Shown: in pieces, positions 10,394 through 21,536 of the stretch
How the letters are laid out: every line of letters begins with the position of its first letter
Position numbering within the stretch: position 1 is the stretch's first letter
Assembly: GCF_000226095.1 (NCBI RefSeq)
Contig: NC_016472.1
Location: 248,001 to 312,000, forward strand
Source: Thermothelomyces thermophilus ATCC 42464
Lineage: Eukaryota > Ascomycota > Sordariomycetes > Sordariales > Chaetomiaceae
Direction of reading: 5' to 3'
DNA length: 64,000 nucleotides
Notes under the pieces: model-generated
What the model was told of the DNA's origin: nothing
Databases searched by the model: none
What the model saw: the letters and a program-made list of their open reading frames with translations, nothing else
Made by a program: the position numbers and the translations under genes

Positions 10394-11631
10394 TCACGCA
10401 TCGGCAGCTTGAGGTTTCTCCGGAACCGGGTCCCTGGTGTCTTCGGACTCCTCGGTGAACCACTCATCAGCAAGCAGCTGCTCCGTCGTCGGCCGGTCAC
10501 GGGGATCCAATTTCATGATCCTGCGTATGAACTTGTTGTCTGCTGGGGGGACTTCCCTCGTCGTCACACGGTGAAACGGCTTCTCGGGCGGGCCTAGGTT
10601 GTTGATGTAGTTGATAATGGTGATAGTCTCGCGGTCATGGAAGTCGTCGTATGACTGCGGGAAGGGTCCAAAAAACTTGTACATGCGTTTGAGCACCGTA
10701 AGTTCGTATTCGTTGTCGTCGGGCTTAAATCCCTCGATACCGGGGTTGAAGAGATGGTAATCGCCGCCGTAGAGGAGACTGAGGATCTAGAACCATATAA
10801 ATAAGTAGCTGCTTAGGCACGGGCAATGATCCACGTCTTACAGCGTTACCAAAGGACCATATATCCGTAGCGGTCCCCCATGGCAGCTGGAACGTAGCTT
10901 CCGGGCTCCGAGTAAAACCCGCACCGATCAGGTGGCCCTCTTTAGCGAAGTCGGAATTCTCGGACACTACTCCACCGCAATCGCCGAGCTGTATCGTGCT
11001 GAACCGTTGGTTTTGGCCGTAATTGACAAAGATATTGTCCAGCTTAATATCTATATCCAGTTGCCTGTGAGATTTTGGAGTTCTACCTGGCATCGAGACT
11101 TGAAAACAGTAACCGAGCACGTACCTGTATGGACCAGTCCATCTCTGTGTAGAACGTGCAGAGCCTGGAGCACGCACTTCGCGACCTGCTTGATCTCGGG
11201 ACGCGACAGTCTCTTCCGGTTGGACTCGGTCAGGAGGTCGCTATCAAGGTGCTTTAGAACAATTGAAGGCGGGTCTGATGGTTCAACAATTTCATCCAGC
11301 AATGGGCGGAGAAACGGTGTCTGGTCCTGGTACCGCTTCAGAATGTCGGCTTCATTCTGTAAGCGCCAGTGGCCCCTGATGCTCTTGACAATGCACTTCT
11401 CGTTGTTTTGGTTTCTGGATACGCGTTTAGGGACGCATAAGTAATACTAACGACGGTCACTTACGTCGCGAGAAACACGGCACCTTCGTCAGCGGCCCTA
11501 TGAAGCTCCTTGACGATGGAATATGTCGAAAGTCGGCCTCTAAGGGCCGTTCCGACCTTGAACAAGGAGGCCATCGACGACTCTGGAGGTACTTCGTCCC
11601 CTTTTGGACCACTGCCCGTTGCCTGGAGCAT
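10394..11631 (-). CDS. Protein-kinase-like protein with HTD/DCG variant catalytic motifs
   Basis: The model is complement of 11631..11465, 11414..11125, 11050..10842 and 10786..10394, 352 residues. Introns are 50, 74 and 55 nt and every junction keeps the frame. Kinase landmarks: VAIK-type Lys in CIVKSI (about 66), helix-C Glu in LQNEADIL (about 77), catalytic loop VHTDIKLDN with base Asp at about 153 and Asn at about 158, DCG in place of DFG (Asp about 176), SPEAT in place of APE, and DIWSFG. The glycine loop is degenerate (KELHRAADEGAVFLA). HTD instead of HRD is also seen in SRPK-type CMGC kinases, so this may be a diverged member of that group. Metal- and ATP-binding residues are present, so activity is possible. 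An in-frame internal Met (11574) is an alternative start. Confidence 0.82.
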
Positions 11632-12361
11632 GGCTTGCGATGAGAAAGAAGTGAAGCGAGAAGAATTTCAGTTGTCTGTTGTTGGCCCGTGCGAGGCAGA
11701 CTCTAAACAAGCCCCTGGAAGGTCAAGGGTGAGCAGACGTGAGGAACAGCCACGGAAACAACAACAACCTGGTCTAATGCTTGGCGAAGGGAAAAGCGGG
11801 CTATGACGCGGGTCGGGGTCCTCGGTCTGTTTGGCCGTCGCTTGGCCAACTCAACGGTCCTAATAAATGGGCCTGGTAGCTACGGCTTTGTTACATCAAC
11901 CTTCTAGAACCCTCACCCAATCAGTTCGATAGTCAGGCCATATTTCTCCCCTGGCGGGTGGCCAGCCATTAGGTAGCGCCGACGCAGGCGCTTGGGGCTT
12001 TTCGGCTAACTAACCCAGGAACTTCTTAAAATAACCGGTTACAACCTTCCACTTCCACACGCACAAGAGGGGCTATTCCTAAAATGCATTCCTATATGGG
12101 ATAGGCAGGCGGCACTCGACACTATCATAGCCCTGCTCGGCGCTTACAAGCAAGCCCCTTATGGCCGCCTCAGTAACCCAGAGCAGCATGTTCCCGCGTC
12201 TTGGTGACCGAGGAGAGTCGCCGGCTCGCTTCCAGCAGGCCGCCCTCACCGGCCTCCCCACCTACGCGCTTGACATCCACTGTCGCAAGCAGTCAATCCG
12301 TTGATGACTTCTGTACAGAAATGGGTACAGGCATTGAATAGCCAGAAAGAGACAACATGGC
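11632..12361. other. Intergenic region between kinase-like gene and small spliced gene
   Basis: This holds the kinase promoter and leader on the minus strand. Nothing recognisable as a gene. A 60-codon minus-strand frame at 12079-12261 and a plus-strand frame at 11510-11806 have no supporting features. A short palindrome ggtccggacc lies at about 12400, just outside. Confidence 0.4.
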
Positions 12362-12367
12362 TATAAA
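12362..12367 (+). promoter_or_regulatory. TATA-box candidate of the small spliced gene
   Basis: TATAAA at 12362-12367, followed by a CT-rich stretch and then the start codon about 120 bp downstream in a good context (tcaacATG). Spacing fits a fungal core promoter. Called by motif and position only. Confidence 0.5.
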
Positions 12368-12484
12368 GGGCCTCTTGCTCTCCAGCTTCCGTACTAGCTG
12401 GTCCGGACCATTCGAACAACGCCTCTTACTCTCGGTATCTTTGGTTACCTAGTAACTCCATCTGCAACTCGCCGCCGTGTCAAC

Positions 12485-12876
12485 ATGTCATTCAACAGGG
12501 TTATCGCCAAGAAATTCCTTGGGACCGTCCTCACCTCCAGCGGGAAGCTCATCAATATTTCCGCCGCCACCGAGACCGATACCTGGAGAAGACCGGATTG
12601 GGCGGCCGAGAAGGTGAAACCTGACTTGGAGGAAGCTGTTCCGGCCAACGAGCATGTTCTTCCCCCAGACACAGTCGAGGTCTGCGCCCGGTAAGCAGCG
12701 TCCCTTAGCCCGACTATCGACTCCTGCGGCCTTCAGTCGGCGTTTCTGACATGCACCTGCGTTTTAGCGAAGGCGTCCATAGCAGCGCTTCCGACAAAAG
12801 GTCGCACATCACCGCCGTAGCCTATAATGGCACAGGGAAAGCTCAGACTGTGCATCTGGCAACGCAGAAGAAGTGA
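12485..12876 (+). CDS. Small two-exon protein, 104 residues, unknown function
   Basis: The model is join(12485..12690, 12768..12876). The unspliced frame stops at once after exon 1, but removing a 77-nt intron (gtaagc donor, CTGAC branch, ttttag acceptor) restores an open frame that ends in TGA at 12874. This match of phase and splice signals argues that the gene is real. The protein has a basic N-terminus (FNRVIAKKFLGTV), no signal peptide or membrane span, an acidic and polar middle, and a C-terminal block HITAVAYNGTGKAQTVHL that would form a short beta hairpin. I do not recognise a family with confidence; small fungal proteins with H-[IV]-T-A-x-x-Y-x-x-x-G-K blocks exist in my memory but this is not verified. 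It converges on the NLR remnant, 229 bp apart. Confidence 0.65.
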
Positions 12877-13105
12877 TCCCAGCTGTGGTCGCTGTTGTAT
12901 CAGGTACATAAACACGAGGATGGAGGACTGGAGACTGAAGATGTATAGGCTGGTCTGGGGAACTGTTCATGTAGTGGGATGATGGTTCACAACCCTTGGC
13001 GTCGGATTACGACCAACATTGTACATACCTGCTTTGGACATGCCATTTGTCAACGAATATTAGAGTAGCAAGTTTCTCCTGTGGTCGCGTGCATAAAGAA
13101 AACCC

Positions 13106-14009
13106 CTATGCTAGGTGCGTTGTGACAAATACCTTGAGATTGACGTGCTCGACAGTCACCGCCGCTGCCAGGCATCGAATCAAGAGCGAGACGTCGTCGT
13201 TGTTGTCGCACTCGTCCAGCGCGTCCACTACTACGACGAGTGGGTGCGGGAGCGCCTCCCTGTCGAGCTGCGCTAGCGGCTGCAGAACGAGCTTCTCCCA
13301 CTGGTCGTACAAGCCGAGCCCGTGGATGCGGCGACTAGAGGCGGCCGCGTCGGCAATGTGCCGGCACAGCTCTGGTGACGTCTCCGCAAGCTGGACGGCG
13401 ACCGTCGCGGCGAACTTCCGTGTCGACGCGAGGTCGCCTCCGCCCCTCGAGAAGAAGCTCGCGCCGAGCCGCTTCTTGTCGCTGTATTCGCGCGCGATCG
13501 TCAGCGCGATCGTCGACTTGCCCGTGCCAGCCATGCCCTTGAGCCAGTATATCCGTTGTCCGCCGTCTCCGTCGGCCCATCTCCTGATCTGTTCGAGGAC
13601 GTCGCGCCGCGTGCCGGGGAGACAGGTCGCCACATGTTGCTTGTTTGCCGCGTCGAAGGATGCTTTGGGAAGGCTGTCCAGGCGCTCAAGCGATCATTCT
13701 CGGGACGTGTCGGTGCCATGGTCTAGAGAAGGTCAGTAGATGTGCTGTTTCCTGCGGCGAAGAGCCAAACGTTCGCTCACGGTGGATGTTCAGGGGTCCG
13801 CTGACGTTACCCTGGAAAAGCAGGCAAGCTTCCGCGTTGCTGAGGTGCTGCTCCACATGTGGCCCCGCCTGTGCCATTGCGCTGATCGACGCAACACCAG
13901 CAGATGCCATACTGTAAAGAATGATTTTGCCAGAGCCCTGCGGGTCACCGGACGGAGATGACGGCTGCAGGCGCGAATCGCCTATTGCACAAGCAGCTGA
14001 AAAGACCAC
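13106..14009 (-). pseudogene. Truncated NACHT-domain NLR with in-frame stop
   Basis: The NACHT core (complement 13722..13106) has a Walker A motif GMAGTGKST, a Walker B motif VVVVDALDECD, and the preceding block CLPGTRRDVLEQIRRWADG typical of fungal STAND/NLR proteins used in incompatibility and innate-like recognition. It stops at VFVTTHLA, where family members continue as a VFVTSRPE-like sensor motif, a winged helix and WD40, ankyrin or TPR repeats; none of these is found downstream. A 5' exon (14009..13781) joins to 13722 by a 58-nt intron (gtgagc donor, ctgac branch, ctag acceptor) in exactly the phase needed, but a TGA at 13696-13694 then interrupts the frame. So the N-terminal exon is separated from the NACHT core by a stop and the C-terminal repeats are lost. 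A short product from internal initiation cannot be excluded. Confidence 0.7.
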
Positions 14010-14224
14010 GTGAGCGAGGCTGAGCAGCAGCTTAGCAACCGCTGCAGCTGAGCAACCATAACGGTTCGCCTGTAGAAGTCCTTATACCACCAGAAAAGAG
14101 GTCTAAGTCCCTGAAACTACAAGCACGAACAGAGGCTAGTAGGCTCTTAGCAGTACTAGAAGATAAGACCTGCCTAGTATAGGTACCTGCTAGGAGGGCA
14201 GTAGTTAAATCACCATTCATAAAG
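14010..14224. other. Boundary zone into the AT-rich repeat block
   Basis: GC content falls here and TAG/CTA trinucleotides become common. A plus-strand frame at about 14072-14218 (PPEKRSKSLKLQ.., interrupted by one TAG) looks protein-like, and may be an unrecognised transposon remnant. No confident identity. Confidence 0.35.
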
Positions 14225-14454
14225 GTTATTATTATTATTACTATCTTACCCTGGTATGCCCTTACTTAGGGCTCACCGGTCCCTCTCAAGCTAGTATATA
14301 GGAAAACCGTACCTATAGGCCGGATAAAAAACCTATAACCCCCTATAGAACCAAATAAGTAAAAGACTCTATAGATTACTAAGAAAAGGAAAGAGTAGCT
14401 AAGCTAGCCTAGCTCTAGGGGTACCTAGCCCCCTAGGGCCTAGCCTAGCCTAGG
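14225..14454 (-). mobile_element. LINE 3' end fragment (left piece of interrupted LINE region X)
   Basis: A (TTA)n run at about 14226-14242 marks the 3' tail of a minus-strand LINE. The adjacent sequence (ggccggataaaaaacctata and following) is the inverted counterpart of 22240-22400, where a plus-strand copy ends in (ATT)n. Element A splits the two pieces with TSD ctagg (14450-14454 and 21935-21939). Confidence 0.65.
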
Positions 14455-14852
14455 TGTCACGATTTGGCTGCATAAGGCGACCCGGCAAGGCGCACAGAAC
14501 CAATCAGGAACCACAAGACCTAAGGACCAATCAGGAAGTGATCGCAGTGATCGCACTTCGATCAAGACGAGCACTTGGGTAACGATCGCAGGATCGTAAC
14601 AGCGATCGCACGATCGAGACTCAAGGAGGAAGGAAAGGAAATTGTATATAGTTACTCGTTCTGGTGAACTCTGGGAGTTCACCAGTGATAGTAATTACAA
14701 CTTATAATACCCTAATATTGTGAGGAGATAACTAAAGTGTTGTTATAAACCCTTTGGCTTTACCAAATCCCTTAGATGACCTGCTTACTAGCTCTGCTTA
14801 ATCTACCTTTGTCTAAACCCTTTTAGAAGAAGTCTAAGTTAGGTTTGTTATA
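14455..14852 (+). repeat. Element A 5' LTR
   Basis: 398 bp, starting tgtcacgatttggctgc and ending aggtttgttata. The U3 part carries repeated cgatcgc/gatcg motifs (14540-14615). The R/U5 part from the tcactcgttctgg block on is shared with all other LTR types in the window. Confidence 0.92.
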
Positions 14853-14918
14853 TATTGCTATTACTCCTTTTGTTCTATTATAGTTTAGAACGGAGGTAAC
14901 TTTGACCTTAATACCGAC

Positions 14919-17336
14919 ATGGCTACTAACATTATAGCTAAATAACTGTTTACCTAGCTTAGTTAACTCTAATAGCAGATCTAGGAGTTAGACTAGAGAG
15001 ATAAGGCTATTTAAGCTCGAATCAAGGAACTCGAGAACGGCGAAAAGTACTTATAGAAATTGATTAACGAGGCCTATGCCAAAATCGAGACGCTCGAGAC
15101 CGTTAAAGCGAGCCGTATTAAGATCGAACTACCTGGCAAATATAGAGGAACTAAGGAGGATCTCGTAGGATTCCTAATAAACCTCTGATCTTACTTCCGG
15201 CTTAATAATGATAAGTTTCTAGATGATAAAGCTAAAGTCCTTTATATAGCTACGAGACTAGAGGGCAAGGTACTTAGATGGTTTAAGCCTATATAGAATG
15301 ACTATCTTATCGAGGAAGATGAAGACGACTAAGATATATTTATATAGGCAGTCTTCCGATCTTACGACCATTTCGAAGAAGAGCTTTAGAAGGTTTTTAG
15401 TAATAAAGACAAGAAAATCTATATATAGGAAAGACTTGCTAATCTCTAATAAACCAAGTTAGTAGCCTCCTATACTATATAGTTTAGATAGGATATATTT
15501 AAGTCCTAACTTAACGACAAGGCATTAATATAATTGTTCTATAATAGCCTAAAGGAAAAGGTTAAAGATAAGCTATATAAGTATAATCGACCTAAGACTT
15601 TAGACAAATATATTATATAGGCTATTAGAATTAATAATTAGCTCTATATACAAGAGTAGTAAAAATAAGGTCAAACGAATAGAACTATAGTCAAGGCTAA
15701 CGACAAGAAAAAACGAACGTATACTAGTACCTTATATAGGACACACCCTAGAGCTATAGATATAGATATAACGTAGAAGCAGGACCGGAAGAAGACGACT
15801 AAAGACAAGTCTAATGTTACCTACTATAACTATAGAAAGAAAGGGCACTATAAGCGAGAATGTCGAAGCCCGAAGAAAGAGTAGAAGCTAGTCCCTAGGA
15901 AAGAAATCGTAGACATCGACGAAACCACTAAGAATGTTACCGAAGTAGTAGCTACGAGCTACAAAGATAGGGGCAGTGATATAGACAGTCTTAGATATGA
16001 CGGCAACGGTGAAGACGAACAAGTACCGTATTCTGAATTAGTCACTGTAGACCTAGAAACGGGTCTTGCCGAATGGGATACGGCTAGAGAGTATATACTA
16101 CTAATTTCGATTCTCCTAGCCTTGGGGTAGTAGGGTTTTATAGTTATATAGAGGTAGGATAGATTATAGACGACTAATACCTAAGGAACTAAAAGACCTA
16201 GACCTAATGTTCTATTCCTATAGGAACAAATTAAAGGGTACCGTAATGAAGTTTTCTGGCTTAACATGGAACTATACGAATGGGATAAACGTTTGACTTA
16301 ACTTGTCTAGTAAAGCAATAAGATAAGGGACGAGATAAGGGAACTCCGACGTATTGTAGAAACTATCAAAAGAGAACAGCTTATAGTATATAATAGACCT
16401 GATAGCTATACCAAGTGCTTTGACGATTAGTAACTTAGTAATGATGTATAGAACCTAGAATATTAGTTTATACGTACGAACCGTAGAAAAGACAAGCATA
16501 TGTGGGAAAGCTACTAGAAGAAATACTCCTACCTTAGCATTAGAGTACCTACGGTCTATGTATAGTGGGAAGGATTTAGGAGAGAATTCCAATACCTCTT
16601 AGGTAACGCTATACGATTATACCTTTGACACAAGACATATACGTAAGTGCCCTGGTTCCAATGTATAGCATACGAATACCGATACCATTTCTACGACAAA
16701 TTTAAGAATAACCACTAGCCGACCCGACAAGAAAATGAGGACGGAAGCTTATACCTGGTAGAGTAGGTCTACGACGTAGGAAATAGAGCGGCCGAATTGC
16801 TCTGGAAGATTAAAGACTAGAGTCTAGAAAGCATTATAATAGTTCCAAAACGAGCCTAGCCTAGGTACTACGGAATAGGATGAGATATATAGGACTTATG
16901 CTAGAGTAACGATTGCCTCTACTATACGGACGAAAAAAAGTTACAAATTCGGGAGCTTTAGATAAAGCTATAGCACGTACGATAGAAAGTAGAACAGACC
17001 TAATGGTAGGAAGCCGTAAACACTTAATGGCTTATAGAAATGAGTACGATCGACAAAGCCGCTATTAGCCGAACGACTAAAGAGGTTAGTACTAACCTAG
17101 GAAACGGGTTAGGGCCCTTCGAGGGGCCCGAAAACCATTAATGCCTATATAGTGGCGAGTGGTAGCGTAGTATAGGAGGAACCGCCGTAAGAGACCATTA
17201 TATCGAGACCTCCCGGCAGAAATATAGGAAATCGCCGCAATCTTTAGACGACGACGGCACGACAAGCGACTATAGATAATAGCATAATAGAAATAGCACG
17301 AAATGCTTGTACTAGTAGATAGTAAAGCAGAGATGA
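14919..17336 (+). pseudogene. Element A gag (RIP-inactivated)
   Basis: The frame starts at ATG 14919 (MATNIIAK) and, ignoring TAG/TAA at Gln/Trp positions, runs to TGA 17334-17336, about 805 codons. The capsid-type part includes FRSYDHFEEEL, and the zinc knuckle at about 15822-15870 reads YYNYRKKGHYKREC, where Tyr at Cys positions reflects TGC/TGT to TAC/TAT changes. About 450 codons follow the knuckle before the protease, far more than in usual Gypsy Gag proteins. Several stops make it non-functional. Confidence 0.85.
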
Positions 17337-20300
17337 ACCTGATTTCGCTAACACTTATAAATTAGCTATAGATACCCTAGAGAATAAAGCGGAAGTATAG
17401 CATAGTCAAAGGACCATTTCTAATGTAATAGGTATATAGGGAGACTAAACCGATTAATATTACTATGGTAGGGAAGACTATAGCAGTCATATTTAGTATT
17501 ATAGACATAGGTAACGACAAAGACATGATACTAGGGTTACTATAGTATAAAGATTATAACCTAGACATTAGCTAGAAGAATGGTAGCTACCTACGACCCT
17601 AAATAGAGTCGTATTCGACTAGTAAGATAGGGAGCACGTAAGGATCGCGAGAGGACGATGCTTAGGGGAAGGCATATCCTATAGATCTACCGTAAGAGAC
17701 GAATAGTGGCAGATAGACTACTACGGACTCTAGAAGAAGCGGCAAAATGACAACGACAATACAATAGGAGGAATAAGCTAAACTATCGATAGCTATTCTC
17801 TCTGTTAATAAGTGTGGAGCACTATAATTAGAGTAGTAGGTCAAGATAGGAGAAATCGCTAGCATCGTTATAGACGGAACTAAGTTTGTATACTATTAGA
17901 AAACCGAGAGACGAGATAAGACTAGGGAAGTACCGAAGGAATATAAAGGATACCTAGCATTTAAACCGAAATATCTAGAGGGGCTACTAGAATACGGCCT
18001 ATAGGATCACGAGATTAAGCTTAAGGAAGGAGTATAACTAAAGTTCTTTAAGATTTACTATACGAGCTAAATATAGAACGAAGAACTTAAGCGATATTTG
18101 GAAGAGAACCTTTAAAGAGGATATATCTGCCTGTTGACATTGCTAGTAGGCTACTTAATCCTGTTTGTGCCTAAGAAAGATAGAAAGCTACAGTTATATA
18201 TTGACTATCGGCAACTTAACGAACAGACTATGAAAAATCGATACCTATTATCGCTAATCTTACGGCTCTGAGATCAGTTAATAGGAGCCTAATATTTCAC
18301 GTATCTTGACTTGCCATCGGCCTATAACTATATACAGATCAAAGAAGGCGACGAGTGGAAAACGGCCTTTAGGATACCCTATAGCTACTATGAGTACCTC
18401 GTCATACTATTCGGACTTACGAACGTGCTGGCAACGTTCTAAGCCCTGATTAATCAAGCTATCTAACCCTTTCTCGATAAATTTGCAGTATATTATCTTG
18501 ACGATATACTTATCTTCTCTAAGACGATAGACAAACACCGGAAGTACGTAAGAGCAGTACTAGACGTACTACATGTATATAAGCTATTAGTTAACAAGGA
18601 AAAGAGCGAATTCTATATTAGGAAAATAGTATTTTTGGGGTACGAAATATCCCTAGGACAAATTCAGATAGAACCTTTAAAGGTTAAAGCTATTAAGAAT
18701 TGGCTATAACTAACGATAGTCACGGAAGTACAAAGCTTTATCGGATTTGTAAACTTCTACCAAATGTTTATTAGGAACTTTAGAGCGATCATATAACCTT
18801 TGTACAAACTCACCAAGAAGAATACTAAATTCCAATGGGAAGGACAATACGAGCAAGCATTTATATAGATCCGTGACGCTATTACTAAAGACCTAGTACT
18901 AGTACTACCAGATCCTAAGAAACCATTTGAGGTAGAAATAGACGCTTTAGACTATGCTATTAGAGGACAATTAGGATAACGAGACGGACAAGGAAAGCTA
19001 TATCCTATAGCCTTCTTTTTAAAGAAGCTCGACGGACTATGTCTTAATTATCTAATCTATAATAAGGAACTACTTACAATTGTTAAAGCTTTTAAGGAAT
19101 AGTAACTATACCTTAGTAGTACGATTAAACTAGTACAAGTATATACGGATCACAAGAACCTGCGATACTTTACAATAACAAAGGAGCTTAACAGACGATA
19201 AATATAATAGGCAGAATTCCTCGTAGAATTTAACTTCAAGATCTGCTATAAGAAGGGCAAAGAAAACGTATAAGCAGACATCTTAAGCCGACAAACGGGT
19301 CACACGGAAGAATAGACAGAAACAATACTACCGTTATTTAAGGAACGGACAGACGGAACGCTATATTACGAAACGTAGACACCTGTAGAAGATGATCTAC
19401 TTGACCTATTCTTAGAATGTTACGTAATCTTCCGAGAAGAAAGGATTAACGAGATATAGTATTAAACGGCACCCAGACCACTAGTACCTAACGGAGTCGA
19501 AGAAAGAGATGGGAAACTCTAGTACCGAGGCAAAGCGTATATCTACGACAAAGATTAATAGCTGCGAATGATTTAAGAACTCTACGAATCGAAACTCGAA
19601 GGATATAAAGAAGTCACGAAAACTGTTACATAAGTCAAGAAACACTATAACTTTCTATAGTTAACGGTATAAGTTAAGGAAGTCGTACGAAGCTATGACA
19701 TTTGCAATCGAAGCAAAACGGCATAATATAAGCCGTATAGGCTACTTTAGCCTCTGCTAACACCTAACAAACTATAGAGTTCGGTTACAATAGACTTTAT
19801 TACGAAGCTACTAGAATCTAAGGATATAGCTATAGGAGTAATCTACGATAGTATCCTTACTATAGTAGATTGCCTAACTAAATAGGCATACTTCTTCCCC
19901 TATAAGGAATCCTAGATAGCTAAACAGCTAGTAGACGTGATCTACCGGCAAGTTGTATTAGTGCACGCTTGGCCGTAAGAATAGATCACCGACAGAGACA
20001 CCAAGTTTATATCGAAGTTCTAGCAAGCGTTAATGTAACGATTAGGCGTTAATAGCAAACTGTTAACGGTATATTACCCGCAGACTGACGGATAAATGGA
20101 GCGACTAAACTAAGTCATTAAATAGTATCTCCATTCTTACGTTAACTATTAGCAAAATGACTAGGTCATACTATTGCCAATAGTATAACTCGCTTATAAC
20201 ACGACACTAATAGAAATGACTAAGGTTATACCATTCTTCGCAAACTACAGATATAAAGCAGACCTTAGATAAGGACCAGAGATTATAGTGCCAAGAGCAG

Positions 20301-20960
20301 TAGTCAAAGCAGAACAAATGTACACACTATATAAAAAGCTTAAAAAGAAACTCGAGTTTATTAAAACGAGGATAAAGAACTACTATAATAAATATAGGCT
20401 TAAGGGACCTTGCCTAGAGAGGGGAAATAAAGTTTATCTGATCTTATAATACCTATAAACCAAACGACCAAGCAAGAAGCTAGACTTTAAAAAATTAGAA
20501 CTATTCGTTATCAAAGAGCAAATCTCGACATCTAACTATCGACTATCGTTACCGTCATCTATATAACTACAGACGGACGTTTTTTATATTTCACTCTTGG
20601 AACTAGCGCCAAAGGACGCTAAGATTCCTATAAATATTGAAGTAGAGGACGAAGAGGAAGAATAGGACATTAAAGAAATTCTAGATTTATATATCGTTAA
20701 TGGAGAACTATAATATCTAGTTAAATAGCTTGATTTTAGATTAGAAGATAACTTATAGGAACTTATCAAGAACCTAAATTACCTTGAGAAACTTTAATAG
20801 TTCTATTAGAGGAACCCCGATCGACCAAAAGTAACAGACTAGAAACCAACCTAAAATCGGCTAGTAAGGACGGATCTAAAGGAACTTTAGGATATATAGT
20901 ATTCTAAAGCTATCCGAAATCGGCAGATAGGCAAGATGGGGTCGAAGAAGACGTAGTAAC
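17290..20960 (+). pseudogene. Element A pol: protease, RT, RNase H, integrase (RIP-inactivated)
   Basis: The frame is -1 relative to gag and overlaps its end. Protease: MLVLVDSKAEMNLIS at about 17303 (active Asp). RT: from the VPKKDRKLQLYIDYRQLNE block near 18170 to the catalytic YYLDDILIFS at 18491-18520. RNase H: about 18935-19290, ending in the KKGKENVQADILSR block. Integrase: zinc-binding region near 19630-19720, core Asp in TIDFITKL near 19790, then TDRDTKF near 19990 and the Glu region QMERLNQ near 20095, C-terminal domain to about 20600. Many TAG/TAA codons interrupt it. Confidence 0.87.
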
Positions 20961-21428
20961 CCTAGAAGCCTCCGCTGCTGCCGCCGCCTCAGCCTCCTCA
21001 CGCTCCACTCGCTCTAACTCCTCTATACTATTAATACCCCGAGTAATAGCCCTTATTATCTTCTCAAACTATATCTGCTTTTGTTTCCGAAGACAAAGGA
21101 CTTGCTCCTTAGTAGCTATAAGTTCATCCTTAAGTTTCTAATGCTAAGCCGTAATAGACCGAAGCTAAGTAGGGGAGACGCTAAGAATGTTATAATTCGA
21201 GCGTTTGTTACGGATGCACTCTATGTATCGAGAAGAGTTAGCTTTCGAGACCTTATATAAACTAAGGCCTTTAGACTCATATAGCGAACAAGGACGTATC
21301 GTTAAAAGGCTATCTAAAGAAAAAATCACCATAAGAAGGTAATTAGCACGAAGAGTCGATATAGCAGGTTTAGATTTTAACTTCTTTCTTATATAATTAG
21401 CTATCTTGATAATATTGTAGGAAGGCAA
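20945..21428 (-). pseudogene. Element A antisense ORF: cysteine-rich and coiled-coil protein
   Basis: On the strand opposite to gag-pol, between pol and the 3' LTR, an ORF opens at 21428 (MPSYNIIK) and reads, through TAG/TAA at Gln/Trp positions, for about 160 codons. A Cys array (C/Y positions in CSLYESKG, SSRYIECIRNKRSNY) is followed by a coiled coil (KLKDELIATKEQVLCLRKQKQ), then SIEELERVEREEAEAAA. The first 87 codons are uninterrupted. Tyr at Cys positions fits TGY to TAY RIP changes. No intron is evident. Function unknown; see findings. Confidence 0.65.
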
Positions 21429-21536
21429 AGGAAGGAAGAAACTAGGAAACGCAATTATATACAGACAAGGGATATTAGTACTATTTGAAACAGACTAGAG
21501 TCTTTTAAGGACGAAAGACCTAAAGGAAGGGCATCA

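Noticed and set aside
10143-10500. Minus-strand frames overlapping the 3' end of the kinase-like gene
   Set aside because: Alternative frames of the kinase exon and its G-rich downstream region; the spliced kinase frame explains the coding signal.
14540-14615. CRISPR-like array from repeated cgatcgc motifs
   Set aside because: Motifs are short and irregularly spaced within an LTR of a eukaryotic retrotransposon, with no repeat/spacer pattern.
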